64,000 nt of DNA from Micromonospora gifhornensis (GCF_016863515.1 NZ_BOPA01000001.1:1-64000); one strand, 5' to 3'. Positions 25,959 to 34,914 are shown, numbered from the stretch's first letter. Made by a program: numbers and translations. The notes: a model not told the origin generated them from the sequence alone.

Positions 25959-26597
25959 ATGACGACAAGCAAGGGTGCGAGGTGGGCGTTGCTCGGTGCC
26001 GCCACCGTGACCGCGGTCGGCGTCGGCCGGGCGGTGGCCCGGCGGCGACATCGGCACCAGCCTGTCAAGCAGGACGGCTGGTACGTGGTGCGGCGCGGGG
26101 TGACGGTCGACCGGCCGGTCGAGGCGGTCATCGGTTTCTGGACCGACCAGGAACGGCTCGACCGTGCCCTGGCCGAGTGGGCGACCCTGGAACGGATCGA
26201 CGACGAACACTGGCGGTGCGTGGCGCGCGACGACTCGGGCGAGGGCGTCGAGTGGCGGGCCGATATCACCGTCACCGGTCCGGGCCGATTGAGCTGGCAG
26301 GTCACCGACGGGCCCGAACAGCAGGGCACGGTGGAGTTGGTGACAGCCCCGCAGGGCCGGGGCACCGAGATCCGGGCCGAGTTGCGGTACCGCTCCGGTC
26401 CGCTGCGCCGGGTACTCGGCCTCGCCGGTGACCACGAGCCGGACCTGCGACTGCGTGACACGCTGCGCCGGGTGAAGTCGCTTATCGAGTGCGGTCAGAT
26501 CATCGAGACCCGACGTGACCCGTCCGGTCGTGGCCGGATGCAGGAGCGCGCCACCGACAAGGTGCGTGAGCGGCTGTCGGCGGGAGGACGGGCATGA
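25959..26597 (+). CDS. SRPBCC-family (polyketide cyclase/START-like) protein with N-terminal anchor
   Basis: A 212-residue protein. A short hydrophobic segment (about 8-26, WALLGAATVTAVGVGRAVA) may anchor it, followed by a SRPBCC lipid/ligand-binding-type domain (about 40-170; VTVDRPVEAVIGFW opening, TGPGRLSWQV middle). The last 40 residues are charged. The ligand is unknown. GTGGAGGAG immediately precedes the ATG, and the longer frame from 25791 has no support. The stop overlaps the next start (ATGA), so it is coupled to the alcohol dehydrogenase gene, a pairing that suggests a shared substrate or stress role. Confidence 0.88.
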   Translation: MTTSKGARWALLGAATVTAVGVGRAVARRRHRHQPVKQDGWYVVRRGVTVDRPVEAVIGFWTDQERLDRALAEWATLERIDDEHWRCVARDDSGEGVEWRADITVTGPGRLSWQVTDGPEQQGTVELVTAPQGRGTEIRAELRYRSGPLRRVLGLAGDHEPDLRLRDTLRRVKSLIECGQIIETRRDPSGRGRMQERATDKVRERLSAGGRA

Positions 26598-27766
26598 GGG
26601 CGCTGTGCTGGGAAGGAGTCGGCAAACTCAAGGTGCGCGACGTGCCGGAGCCGACGGTACGCGCGGACGGGGACATCATCGTCAAGGTGCGGGCCAGCAG
26701 CGTCTGCGGCTCCGACCTGCACCTGATCAACGGGTTCCTGCCCGCCATGCGGGAGGGGGACATCCTCGGCCACGAGTTCATGGGCGAGGTGGTGGAGACC
26801 GGGCCGGGCGTACGACGGATCGCCGTCGGCGACCGGGTGGTGGTCGGCTCGGTGGTGGCCTGCGGCGGCTGCTGGTACTGCCGGACCGAGCAGTACTCGT
26901 TGTGCGACAACTCCAACCCGCAGCCGGTGTTCACCGAGAAGCTGTGGGGCCATTCACCGGCCGGCATCCTCGGCTACTCGCACGCCGCCGGTGGCTACTC
27001 CGGCAGCCACGCCGAGTACGTCCGGGTGCCGTTCGGTGACATCGGTGCGTTCAAGGTGCCCGACGGCGTACCGGACGACTCCGTGGTCTTCGCCTCCGAC
27101 GCGCTGCCCACCGGTTGGATGGCCGCGGACTTCTGTGGCCTGACCGGCGGCGAGGTGGTCGCGGTGTGGGGCGCCGGGGGAGTAGGTCAGATGGCCGCCC
27201 GCGCCGCCCAGTTGCTCGGCGCCGAGCGGGTCATCATGGTGGACCGGCTGCCGGAACGGCTGGCCACCGCCGCCGACCGGCTCGGTGTGGAGACGGTCAA
27301 CTACGCCGAGACCGACGTGCTGGAGGCGCTGCGCGAGATGACCGCCGGCCGTGGACCGGACGCCTGCATCGAGGCGGTCGGCATGGAGGCGCACGACGTC
27401 GGCCCGGCGTACGCGTACGACCGGGCGAAGCAGGCCACCCGGACGCAGCTGGACCGGCCGACGTCGGTCCGGCAGGCCATCCTGGCGGCACGCAAGGGCG
27501 GCACGGTCAGCATCGTCGGCGTCTACGCGGGCTTCGTGGACAAGTTCCCGCTGGGTGCGGCGATGAACAAGGCCCTGGTGCTGCGGATGGGGCAGATGCA
27601 CGCCCAGCGGTACATCCCGATGCTGCTGGAGCGGCTCGTCGCCGGGGAGATCGATCCCGCTTACCTGGCCACCCATCCGATGTCGCTGGAGGAGGGCGCC
27701 CGCGGCTACGAGATCTTCGAGAAGAAGCAGGACGGGTGCCTGCGGACGGTGTTGCACCCGGCCTGA
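26594..27766 (+). CDS. Zinc-dependent alcohol dehydrogenase (formaldehyde-dehydrogenase-like MDR)
   Basis: NAD(P)-dependent medium-chain dehydrogenase of 390 residues. Catalytic-zinc ligands lie in VCGSDLH (C37) and GHEF (H59). The structural-zinc set is in CGGCWYCRTEQYSLC. The Rossmann glycine motif is GAGGVGQMAA, followed by VDRLPERL. The extra segment after GMEAHD and the long C-terminal half resemble glutathione-independent formaldehyde dehydrogenases and threonine-dehydrogenase-like proteins, but the substrate cannot be fixed. It is coupled to the SRPBCC gene by ATGA and followed by a strong hairpin. Confidence 0.93.
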   Translation: MRALCWEGVGKLKVRDVPEPTVRADGDIIVKVRASSVCGSDLHLINGFLPAMREGDILGHEFMGEVVETGPGVRRIAVGDRVVVGSVVACGGCWYCRTEQYSLCDNSNPQPVFTEKLWGHSPAGILGYSHAAGGYSGSHAEYVRVPFGDIGAFKVPDGVPDDSVVFASDALPTGWMAADFCGLTGGEVVAVWGAGGVGQMAARAAQLLGAERVIMVDRLPERLATAADRLGVETVNYAETDVLEALREMTAGRGPDACIEAVGMEAHDVGPAYAYDRAKQATRTQLDRPTSVRQAILAARKGGTVSIVGVYAGFVDKFPLGAAMNKALVLRMGQMHAQRYIPMLLERLVAGEIDPAYLATHPMSLEEGARGYEIFEKKQDGCLRTVLHPA

Positions 27767-27771
27767 CGCCT

Positions 27772-27799
27772 GACGCGCCGGGGCTGCGGCCCCGGCGTC
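27772..27799 (+). terminator. GC-rich hairpin after the alcohol dehydrogenase gene
   Basis: GCCGGGGC (27777-27784) and GCCCCGGC (27789-27796) pair around a 4-nt TGCG loop, with outer bases GAC/GTC extending the stem. No U-run follows. It ends the SRPBCC-ADH operon. Confidence 0.6.
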
Positions 27800-27997
27800 A
27801 CCAGGTGGGCCGTTGCCGATTCGGCAGTGTGGGCCAGCTGGCCCCTCCCGGGAGCAGACGTTCCTGGTTGACTGCGGTCAGCGTCGGCGACGCCGCCCAC
27901 CCGGGCGGTGCGCACCGCGTCGGCCGGCCGGCTTGCGGCGGAGCGTCGGCGGGGCGGGGTGCGGCAAGTGTGCCGGCGGGCACGCGGGGGAGGACGC

Positions 27998-28384
27998 ATG
28001 CGGGACAACAGGCCGGCACACTGGCGGCGGTGGATGGCCGGGGCGCTGTGTGGTGGCGGCGACCCACCACTGATCGGGCCGCCTCGGCGGGTGGTCCGGC
28101 CGGATCGGTGCTTCACCGCGCACCTCGGCTTCACCGCGCCTGATCTGGCGACCGCCCGGGAAACGGCGGTCGGATACGCGGAGGCGCTGAGCGTGTTGCG
28201 GGCCGAGGTGGCGCTCGGGGCGGCTGCGGTGTCCCCGGCCGAGGACTGGCGGCGGGCCGAGCGGCTGTTCTGCGGGGCGGTCGGCCCCGACGGCGAGCGC
28301 TGCGTCGACGTCGCCGGCCATCCGGGGTTCCATCACGCGCCGGGGCCCGGTGGGTTGGGGTGGGGTGATGGCGATGTCGTCTGA
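27998..28384 (+). CDS. Small hypothetical protein
   Basis: A 128-residue protein that I do not recognise. It opens with a basic, Trp-rich stretch (HWRRWMAGALC), has an amphipathic helical middle rich in Ala/Glu/Arg (about 55-85), then CGAVGPDGERC and HPGFHHAPGPGG near the end. Codon third positions are strongly GC-biased, and GGGGGAGGA lies 3 nt before the ATG, so it is probably real. No membrane segment is seen. The downstream neighbour, on the other strand, is a DUF397 gene. The two Cys and three nearby His could bind metal (speculation). Confidence 0.6.
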   Translation: MRDNRPAHWRRWMAGALCGGGDPPLIGPPRRVVRPDRCFTAHLGFTAPDLATARETAVGYAEALSVLRAEVALGAAAVSPAEDWRRAERLFCGAVGPDGERCVDVAGHPGFHHAPGPGGLGWGDGDVV

Positions 28385-28447
28385 GGGATCGCCCCGGTCC
28401 GGCACGGCGGGGTCGGGCCCGCCGACCGGGGCGGTGGGTCCCGCCGG

Positions 28448-28666
28448 TCAGTCGAGGTCGAACTCGCCGTCCTGGGCGCCCGCGACGAAGGCGTCCCACT
28501 CGGCCTGGGTGAACACCAGTACCGGGCCGTCCGGCTCGGCGGAGTTGCGCATGCCGATCAGGTCGTCGACGAAGGCGACCTCCACGGCGGCCTCGGAGGT
28601 GTCCCCCTCGGCACGCTGCCAGACCGCCCGGGAGAGGTCGAAGTCGCCCTTGGGGTGCGTTGTCAT
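28448..28666 (-). CDS. DUF397 domain protein
   Basis: A 72-residue protein with the DUF397 pattern: DLSRAVWQRA near the start, EVAFVDDLIGMRNSAEPDGPVLVFTQAEWDAFVAGAQDGEFD to the end (quoted in pieces: VAFVDDLIGMRNS, LVFTQAEWDAFV). Such proteins usually sit beside a helix-turn-helix XRE regulator (WhiJ-type) in actinobacteria and take part in developmental regulation. No regulator is adjacent here, so it is an orphan. The final GEFDLD is characteristic. The gene lies divergent from pepN, with 65 bp between starts. Confidence 0.9.
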   Translation of the reverse strand: MTTHPKGDFDLSRAVWQRAEGDTSEAAVEVAFVDDLIGMRNSAEPDGPVLVFTQAEWDAFVAGAQDGEFDLD

Positions 28667-28731
28667 GGTCCAGTCCTCCAGCGTCGGTGGGTGGGGGCGC
28701 TCCGTGCGACCCCATCCGGCAGGATAAGCGG

Positions 28732-31245
28732 ATGCCGAGCCTGAGCCGTGCAGAGTCGACCGCGCGTGGCGCGTCGATCGCCGTCGAGTCGTACCACGTG
28801 GATCTCGACCTGACCGGGGGCGGCGAGCGGTTCCGGTCGCAGGTCACGATCCGGTTCACCGCCACCGGCACCGAGACCTTCGCCGAGGTCAAGCCCGCGG
28901 AACTGCTGGCCGTACGCCTCAACGGCGTCGACCTCGATCCGGCCGCGCTGGACGACAACCGGCTGGCCCTGACCGGGTTGGTCGAGGAGAACACGCTGAC
29001 CGTCGAGGCGGAGATGGCGTACACCAACACTGGCGAAGGACTGCACCGGTTCGTCGACCCGGCCGACGGGGAGACCTACCTCTACGCCATGTCCTTCCTG
29101 GACGACGTGCAGCGCATCTTCGCCGCCTTCGACCAGCCCGACCTGAAGGCCCCGGTGACCCTCTCGGTCACCGCACCGCCACACTGGACGGTCGCGGCGA
29201 ACGCCGACCTGGCCGCCCAGCCCGGGCCGGGGCGCTGGGAGTTCGCCCCCACCCTGCCGATCTCGACCTACCTGTTCAGCCTGATCGCCGGGCCCTGGCA
29301 CGTCCGTCGCGACGAGCACGACGGCGTTCCGCTCGGCATCTACTGCCGGCGTTCCCTGGCCGAGCACCTGGACGCCGACGCCGAGGAGATCTTCACCGTC
29401 ACCAAGCAGTGCCTGGACCGCTTCCACAGGCTGTTCGACGAGCGCTACCCGTTCGGCAAGTACGACCAGGCGTTCGTGCCGGAGTTCAACGCCGGTGCCA
29501 TGGAGAATCCCGGGCTGGTCACCTTCCGCGACGACTACGTCTTCCGATCCGCGGTCACCGACACCCAGCGGGAGCTGCGGGCCACCACCATCGCCCACGA
29601 GATGGCCCACATGTGGTTCGGCAACCTGGTCACCATGCGGTGGTGGGACGACCTGTGGCTCAACGAGTCGTTCGCGGAATACCTCGGCACCCGGGTCACC
29701 GCCGAGGCCACCCGGTTCGACCAGGCATGGACGACGTTCGCCATGCGCCGCAAGGCGTGGGGGTACGCGGCAGACCAGCGTCCCTCCACCCATCCGGTGG
29801 CTCCGGACGAGCTGTCCGACGCGGCAGAGGCGCTGCTCAACTTCGACGGCATCTCGTACGCCAAGGGTGCCAGTGTGCTGCGGCAACTGGTGGCGTGGCT
29901 GGGCGACGAGCCCTTCCTGGCCGGGCTGAACGACCACTTCTCCCGCCACCGGTTCGGCAACGCCACCCTGGCCGATCTCCTCGCCAGCCTCGGCTCGGCG
30001 AGCGGGCGGGACCTGGCCGGTTGGGCGCAGGCGTGGTTGCGTGCCGCCCAGGTCAACACGTTGCGGGCCGAGGTGGCCCTGGACGCCGACGGCCGGTACC
30101 GGGAGGTGGCGGTCCTGCAGACCGCGCCGTCGACGCATCCGGTGCTGCGCCCGCACCGCATCGGCGTGGGACGGTACGCCGTCGACGGCAGCGCCGACCG
30201 CTTCGAGGTCGACCTGGATCCGAGCACCGACGGTGGCCGGACGGTGCTCGACCGGTTGGCCGGTGAGCCGGCGTCGGCCGTCCTGCTGCCCAACGACGGC
30301 GATCTCACCTTCGCCAAGATCCGTCTCGATCCTGCCTCGTTCGACGCGGTGCCGCTGCTGCTTCCCCGGCTGACCGACCCGTTGGCCCGCGCTCTGCTGT
30401 GGGGCGAGGCGCTGGACGCGGCGACCGACGGTGAGCGGCCGGTCATGGCGGTGGTGGAGCTGATCGGGGAGGCGCTGCCCACCGAGACCGAGGTGATCAT
30501 CGCCGAGGACGTGCTGGCCCTGAGTCGTTCGCTTGTCGACCGTTACCTCGATCCGTCGATGCGGCAGACCGCCCTGGCGGTGATCGACAAAGCCTGCCGG
30601 CGGATGCTCGACACCGCTCTCGCCGGCGGGTCCATGCAGCTGGCCGCGGCGCGGGGCCGGATCGCCGCGACCACCGACGCCGCCCTGCTCACCGGCTGGC
30701 TCGACGGCCGAGGTGTCCCGGACGGTCTGGCGATCGACACCGAGTTGCGCTGGAAGATCCTGGGTCGGCTGGTGGTGCTCGGTGCGGCGGGTGCGGCCGA
30801 GATCGAGGCGGAGGCGACGGCCGATCGGAGCGCCGCAGGTGCCGAGCATGCCGCGCGGTGCCGAGCCGCGTTGCCGGATCCGGCAGCCAAGCAGGCCGCA
30901 TGGGAGATGATCGTGACCGACACCACGGTCTCCAACCGGCTGATCGAGGCGACCGCAACCGGCTTCTGGCAGCCCGAGCAGGCCGAGCTGACCGCCGAGT
31001 ACGTGCCGCGTTTCTTCGCCGACATGCCCGCCATGGCGCGGCTGCGTACGCCCTGGGTGGCCGACGAGGTGGCGAAGCTCGCCTTCCCCCGCTACGCGGT
31101 GGCGCAGCCCACCCGGGAGGCGGCCGCGGCGCTGCTGTCCCGCGATGACCTCACGCCCGGCCTGCGCCGGGTGATCACCGACGCCGACGACGACCTGCGT
31201 CGTGCCCTGGTGGCGCGGACGGCGGTGGCTGCCACCACTGCCTGA
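28732..31245 (+). CDS. pepN: Aminopeptidase N (M1 family)
   Basis: Zinc metallopeptidase removing N-terminal residues from peptides, 837 residues. The exopeptidase motif GAMEN is at 255-259 and the zinc site HEMAH is at 289-293, with the third ligand Glu in WLNESFAEYLG. The N-terminal beta domain and the C-terminal ERAP1-like helical half are both complete. The ATG at 28732 has AGGA 7 nt upstream. No signal peptide is seen, so it is cytoplasmic. It stands alone between the DUF397 gene and nadD. Confidence 0.97.
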   Translation: MPSLSRAESTARGASIAVESYHVDLDLTGGGERFRSQVTIRFTATGTETFAEVKPAELLAVRLNGVDLDPAALDDNRLALTGLVEENTLTVEAEMAYTNTGEGLHRFVDPADGETYLYAMSFLDDVQRIFAAFDQPDLKAPVTLSVTAPPHWTVAANADLAAQPGPGRWEFAPTLPISTYLFSLIAGPWHVRRDEHDGVPLGIYCRRSLAEHLDADAEEIFTVTKQCLDRFHRLFDERYPFGKYDQAFVPEFNAGAMENPGLVTFRDDYVFRSAVTDTQRELRATTIAHEMAHMWFGNLVTMRWWDDLWLNESFAEYLGTRVTAEATRFDQAWTTFAMRRKAWGYAADQRPSTHPVAPDELSDAAEALLNFDGISYAKGASVLRQLVAWLGDEPFLAGLNDHFSRHRFGNATLADLLASLGSASGRDLAGWAQAWLRAAQVNTLRAEVALDADGRYREVAVLQTAPSTHPVLRPHRIGVGRYAVDGSADRFEVDLDPSTDGGRTVLDRLAGEPASAVLLPNDGDLTFAKIRLDPASFDAVPLLLPRLTDPLARALLWGEALDAATDGERPVMAVVELIGEALPTETEVIIAEDVLALSRSLVDRYLDPSMRQTALAVIDKACRRMLDTALAGGSMQLAAARGRIAATTDAALLTGWLDGRGVPDGLAIDTELRWKILGRLVVLGAAGAAEIEAEATADRSAAGAEHAARCRAALPDPAAKQAAWEMIVTDTTVSNRLIEATATGFWQPEQAELTAEYVPRFFADMPAMARLRTPWVADEVAKLAFPRYAVAQPTREAAAALLSRDDLTPGLRRVITDADDDLRRALVARTAVAATTA

Positions 31246-31305
31246 TCTGCGTGGCGGGACGTGAGCTGTCCGTCATGCCCAGCCTGAAATGAGGCCGGCT
31301 CGGAC

Positions 31306-31311
31306 TACGAT
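31306..31311 (+). promoter_or_regulatory. -10 box (TACGAT) for leaderless nadD transcript
   Basis: TACGAT ends 6 nt before the GTG at 31318. A possible -35, CTGAAA at 31284-31289, lies 16 nt upstream. No ribosome binding site is present, so the mRNA is probably leaderless. Confidence 0.55.
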
Positions 31312-31317
31312 CATGGG

Positions 31318-31914
31318 GTGACGGAAGACAACCGGCGGATCGGGATCATGGGCGGCACCTTCGATCCGATCCATCACGGGCACCTGGTGGCCGCCAGTGA
31401 GGTCGCGGACCGGTTCGGGCTGGACGAAGTGATTTTCGTGCCGACCGGCGAACCGTGGCAGAAGGCGGATCTTCCGGTCAGTTCGGCCGAGGACCGTTAC
31501 CTCATGACGGTGGTCGCCACCGCCTCCAATCCACGCTTTCAGGTCAGTCGGGTGGACATCGACCGGGGCGGCCCGACCTACACGGTCGACACCCTGCGGG
31601 ACCTGCACGCGATGTACGGGCCCAAGGCGCAACTGTTCTTCATCACCGGTGCGGACGCGCTGGAACGCATCCTGAGCTGGAAGAACCTCGACGAGATCTT
31701 CGAACTCGCCCACTTCATCGGGGTGACCCGACCGGGATTCGCATTGTCCGACGCTCACCTGCCCGCCGACACGGTCAGCCTGGTCCAGGTGCCGGCGATG
31801 GCGATATCCTCCACCGATTGTCGGGCGCGGGTCGCCCGCGGTGAGCCGGTCTGGTATCTGGTGCCGGACGGTGTGGTGCAGTACATCGCGAAACGGCGTC
31901 TCTATCAGCAGTGA
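31318..31914 (+). CDS. nadD: Nicotinate-nucleotide adenylyltransferase
   Basis: Adenylates nicotinate mononucleotide in NAD synthesis. 198 residues with the nucleotidyl-transferase signature [12 protein letters not shown] (about 12-23), the FITGADAL segment, and the C-terminal ISSTDCR that replaces the usual ISSTxIR. The GTG follows a -10 box directly. rsfS lies 109 bp downstream, the common nadD-rsfS pairing, but an AT-rich gap containing GATAAT (31933-31938) suggests rsfS may also have its own promoter. Confidence 0.96.
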   Translation: MTEDNRRIGIMGGTFDPIHHGHLVAASEVADRFGLDEVIFVPTGEPWQKADLPVSSAEDRYLMTVVATASNPRFQVSRVDIDRGGPTYTVDTLRDLHAMYGPKAQLFFITGADALERILSWKNLDEIFELAHFIGVTRPGFALSDAHLPADTVSLVQVPAMAISSTDCRARVARGEPVWYLVPDGVVQYIAKRRLYQQ

Positions 31915-32023
31915 TACGTCCACTTATGCGATAGATAATGCCGATTCCGGGCTGAAACTGGCGGGTCGCACTCGCGGGCCGTGTGAGAGGCTTGGGTATC
32001 GCACGGTTGATCGAAGGAGAACG

Positions 32024-32428
32024 GTGACAGTTTCCGAGCGCGCTCACGAGCTGGCGATCGCCGCAGCCCAGGCGGCGGCGGACAAGAAGGCTCAGGACAT
32101 CGTCATCATCGACGTGGGTGACCAGCTCGCCATCACCGACGCGTTCGTGCTCGCCGCAGCGTCGAACGAGCGGCAGGTGCTGGCCATCGTCGACGCCATC
32201 GAGGAAGCCCTGCTCAACCTGCCGGACAAGGCGAAGCCGATTCGGCGCGAGGGTGAGCGCGGCGGGCGCTGGGTGCTGCTCGACTACGTCGACATCGTGG
32301 TGCACGTCCAGCACACCGAGGAGCGCGAGTTCTACGCCCTCGACCGGCTCTGGAAGGACTGCCCGACCATTCCGTTCGTCGACCGGGACCTGGCTCGCGC
32401 CGAGGCCGCCGCCGGATCGGGCGAGTGA
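32024..32428 (+). CDS. rsfS: Ribosomal silencing factor RsfS (Iojap/DUF143)
   Basis: Binds L14 on the 50S subunit and blocks subunit joining when nutrients are short. 134 residues, with AQDIVIIDVGDQLAITDAFV, GERGGRWVLLDYVDIVVHV and YALDRLW typical of the family. The GTG at 32024 has GAAGGAGA 3 nt upstream. The longer frame from 31841 runs through the nadD end. The stop overlaps the next start as GTGA. Confidence 0.96.
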   Translation: MTVSERAHELAIAAAQAAADKKAQDIVIIDVGDQLAITDAFVLAAASNERQVLAIVDAIEEALLNLPDKAKPIRREGERGGRWVLLDYVDIVVHVQHTEEREFYALDRLWKDCPTIPFVDRDLARAEAAAGSGE

Positions 32429-33051
32429 CCCGGCTGCTGATCTGGCGGCACGGCAACACCGACTGGAACGCCGCCAGCCGGGTGCAGGGGCAGACCGACA
32501 TCCCCCTCAACGATCTCGGCCGGGAGCAGGCCCGCGAGGCCGCACCGTTGCTCGCGGCGCTGCGTCCGGACGCGATCGTCGCCAGCGACCTGAGCCGCGC
32601 GGCGGACACCGCCGCCGCGCTGGCCGCGCTCACCGGCCTGCCGGTACGCTCCGACGCCCGGCTGCGGGAACGCCACTTCGGCAATTGGCAGGGGCTGCTG
32701 CTCACCGAGGTCGCCGCACAGTTCCCCGACGAGTACGCCCGTTGGCGAGCCGGTGACCCGGCACCCGGCGCGGACGTCGAACCCCTCGACGAGTTGGGCA
32801 AGCGGATCGGCACCGCCCTGCACGAGATCGCCGACGAGATGGCCGGTGGCACGATCGTCGTCGCGACCCACGGCGGCGCGGCGCGCCAGGGCTGCGGGCA
32901 CCTGCTGGGCTGGGACCATGCCGTGCTGCGTACCGTCGGCCCCCTGCGCAACTGCCACTGGACCGAACTACGCCACCACCCCGAACAGGGCTGGCACCTG
33001 CGCGCCCACAACGTGGGCCCGATCACCACACCCCCCACCGAACCCGTCTGA
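32425..33051 (+). CDS. Histidine phosphatase family protein (phosphoglycerate-mutase-like)
   Basis: A 208-residue phosphatase with the phospho-accepting histidine in LIWRHGNTDWN (about 4-14) and the second catalytic His in ATHGGAARQG. The closest matches by eye are the small acid/alpha-ribazole-type phosphatases, not glycolytic PGM, as the protein is short. It is translationally coupled to rsfS by GTGA. The same rsfS-phosphatase pair is common in actinobacteria, and the substrate is not known from sequence. Confidence 0.93.
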   Translation: MTRLLIWRHGNTDWNAASRVQGQTDIPLNDLGREQAREAAPLLAALRPDAIVASDLSRAADTAAALAALTGLPVRSDARLRERHFGNWQGLLLTEVAAQFPDEYARWRAGDPAPGADVEPLDELGKRIGTALHEIADEMAGGTIVVATHGGAARQGCGHLLGWDHAVLRTVGPLRNCHWTELRHHPEQGWHLRAHNVGPITTPPTEPV

Positions 33052-33080
33052 ACCGCACCGCCGGCGCCGCCGCCTGAGCA

Positions 33081-33140
33081 GTTGATCAAGAGGTTTGCGT
33101 CGTGGTCGCGTCGATCGGTGACGCAAACCTCTTGATCAAC
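33081..33140. repeat. Long intergenic palindrome C (21-nt perfect arms)
   Basis: GTTGATCAAGAGGTTTGCGTC begins at 33081 and its exact inverted copy ends at 33140, leaving an 18-nt loop. Arms are about 48% GC. It lies 30 bp after the phosphatase stop and 80 bp before degV, both on the plus strand. A terminator role is possible, though no U-run follows. Confidence 0.85.
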
Positions 33141-33208
33141 CAGGTGGTTCGGGGCCCACGGAGGGTTTCGGGGTTGCACCGGTGGGGGTGGGGGCGGGGA
33201 TGATCCGC

Positions 33209-33214
33209 TACGGT
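33209..33214 (+). promoter_or_regulatory. -10 box (TACGGT) for leaderless degV transcript
   Basis: TACGGT ends 6 nt before the ATG at 33221, with no ribosome binding site between them. The G-rich -35 region shows no match. Confidence 0.5.
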
Positions 33215-33220
33215 GCCGGC

Positions 33221-34069
33221 ATGCCCGTCGCGGTCGTGACCGACTCCACCACCTATCTGCCACCGGAACTGGTGCTGGCGCACCGACTGACCGTGGTGCC
33301 GCTGACCGTGGTGCTCAACGGCGTCGAAGGGCTGGAGGGAGTGCAGGTCTTCCCCGCCGACGCCACCCGGGCCCTGAGTGCGCGACGGGTCTCGGTGAGC
33401 ACCTCCCGCCCGTCGCCAGAACAGTTCACCCGCACCTACCGCAGCCTGCTGGAGGCCGGCGCGGAAGGGATCGTCTCGGTGCACCTGTCGGCCGCGCTCT
33501 CCGGCACCGTCGAGGCCGCCGAGTTGGCGGCGGCCCAGTTCGGCGGGCAGGTGACGGTGGTGGACAGCCGCTCCTGCGGCATGGGCCTCGGCTTTGCGAA
33601 CCTCGCCGCGGCCCGGGCCGCCGCGCAGGGCGTAGACCTGGCAGGCGTACGCGCCGAGGCCGTCGACGCGGCGGGGCGTACCGCAACCTTCTTCTACGTC
33701 GACACGCTGGAGTTGCTGCGGCGGGGCGGCCGGATCAACGCGGCTGAGGCGCTGCTCGGCACGGCACTGTCGGTCAAACCGATCCTGCACATGCCCGACG
33801 GCGGCATCGTGCTGAAGGACAAGGTGCGTACCGCCAGTCGAGGGGTGGCGCGCCTGGTCGACCTGGCCGTCGAGGCGGCCGGCGACGCACAGGTGGATCT
33901 CGCCGTCCACCACCTCGCCGCGCCGCAACGCGCCGAGGATCTGCTCGGTGCGCTGACGGCTCGGCTCGGCGACCGACTTCACGACACGTACGTCACCGAG
34001 GCCGGTGCGGCCGTCGCCGCCCACGTCGGCCCCGGCCTGGCCTGCGTGGTGATCCACCGACGACCGTGA
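33221..34069 (+). CDS. DegV family fatty-acid-binding protein
   Basis: A 282-residue protein with VTDSTTYLP near the start and the SVSTSRPSPEQF and VHLSAALSGT segments that line the fatty-acid pocket in DegV proteins. In some bacteria such proteins (FakB) present fatty acids to a DAK-type kinase (FakA). No such kinase is in this window. The start at 33221 is chosen for the -10 box just ahead and because upstream residues are not conserved. It may be cotranscribed with the SDR gene 19 bp downstream. Confidence 0.94.
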   Translation: MPVAVVTDSTTYLPPELVLAHRLTVVPLTVVLNGVEGLEGVQVFPADATRALSARRVSVSTSRPSPEQFTRTYRSLLEAGAEGIVSVHLSAALSGTVEAAELAAAQFGGQVTVVDSRSCGMGLGFANLAAARAAAQGVDLAGVRAEAVDAAGRTATFFYVDTLELLRRGGRINAAEALLGTALSVKPILHMPDGGIVLKDKVRTASRGVARLVDLAVEAAGDAQVDLAVHHLAAPQRAEDLLGALTARLGDRLHDTYVTEAGAAVAAHVGPGLACVVIHRRP

Positions 34070-34088
34070 AGCGTGAACGGGGTGGCGG

Positions 34089-34856
34089 ATGTCCTGTGTG
34101 GTGACCGGCGGCGGGCGGGGGATCGGACGGGGGATCGTCGAGCACCTGCTCGCCGCTGGTGAGACCGTGGTCGTGATCGAGCGGGACGCCGACGTGGTGT
34201 CCTGGGTGCCCGGGCATCCCCACGCGGACCGCCTGACCGCCGTGGTGGGCGACGCCGCCGACGAGGCGGTCACAGACCGGGCCGCCGACCTGGCGGAACG
34301 GCACCAGCCGCTCACCGGATGGGTGAACAACGCCGCGGTGTTCCGGGACGCCTCCGTGCATGACGCCCCGGTGGGCGAGGTGTTCGACCTGATCACGCGC
34401 AACCTGCGGCCCGCCGTGGTCGGGGCGGCCACCGCCGTACGGCGTTTCCTCGCCGCCGAGACCCCTGGCGCGATCGTGAACGTCTCGTCCCACCAGGCGA
34501 GCCGCCCCGTGCCGGGCTGCCTGCCGTACGCCACCGCGAAGGCCGCCGTGGAAGGACTGACCCGGGCGCTCGCGGTCGAGTACGGCAGGTACGGCATCCG
34601 CAGCAACGCCGTCGCGCTGGGCTCGGTGACGACCGAGCGGCACGAGGCGTTCCTCGCCGGCCAGGACGCCGGTGAGGTGCAACGGATCGAGGCGGAGTTG
34701 GCCCGGCTGCACCCGGTGGGCAGGATCGGACAGCCGCAGGACGTGGCGGGGGCGGTGGCGTATCTGTTGTCGCCGGCCGCCGGCTTCGTCAACGGCGTGA
34801 TCCTGCCGGTCGACGGTGGGCGCAGCGTGCTCGGCCTCGACCCGGAGTCGGCCTAG
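34089..34856 (+). CDS. SDR family oxidoreductase
   Basis: Short-chain dehydrogenase of 255 residues, probably NAD(P)-dependent. Cofactor motif TGGGRGIG (about 6-13), NNAAV, the catalytic Ser in VNVSSHQAS and the YATAK Tyr-Lys pair are all present, and the C-terminal GGRSVLGLDPESA tail is normal. The start lies 19 bp after the DegV gene with GGGGTGGCGG upstream, so the two may form an operon. The substrate is unknown. Confidence 0.92.
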   Translation: MSCVVTGGGRGIGRGIVEHLLAAGETVVVIERDADVVSWVPGHPHADRLTAVVGDAADEAVTDRAADLAERHQPLTGWVNNAAVFRDASVHDAPVGEVFDLITRNLRPAVVGAATAVRRFLAAETPGAIVNVSSHQASRPVPGCLPYATAKAAVEGLTRALAVEYGRYGIRSNAVALGSVTTERHEAFLAGQDAGEVQRIEAELARLHPVGRIGQPQDVAGAVAYLLSPAAGFVNGVILPVDGGRSVLGLDPESA

Positions 34857-34887
34857 GCACTAGCACATCGAGGGCATGATCAGGGCG

Positions 34888-34914
34888 TTGTCCACAGGGC
34901 GCTGGTTGTCCACA
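34888..34914 (+). promoter_or_regulatory. Two tandem DnaA-box-like sites upstream of comEA
   Basis: TTGTCCACA occurs at 34888-34896 and again at 34906-34914, head to tail, with starts 18 bp apart. This 9-mer is the preferred DnaA box in high-GC actinobacteria. The sites end 41 bp before the comEA -10 box. Two boxes are too few for an origin, so regulation by or titration of DnaA is more likely if they are functional. Confidence 0.55.

Noticed and set aside
34888..34914. The two DnaA boxes as the replication origin
   Set aside because: Only two boxes are present, with no dnaA, dnaN or gidB genes and no larger AT-rich unwinding region nearby.
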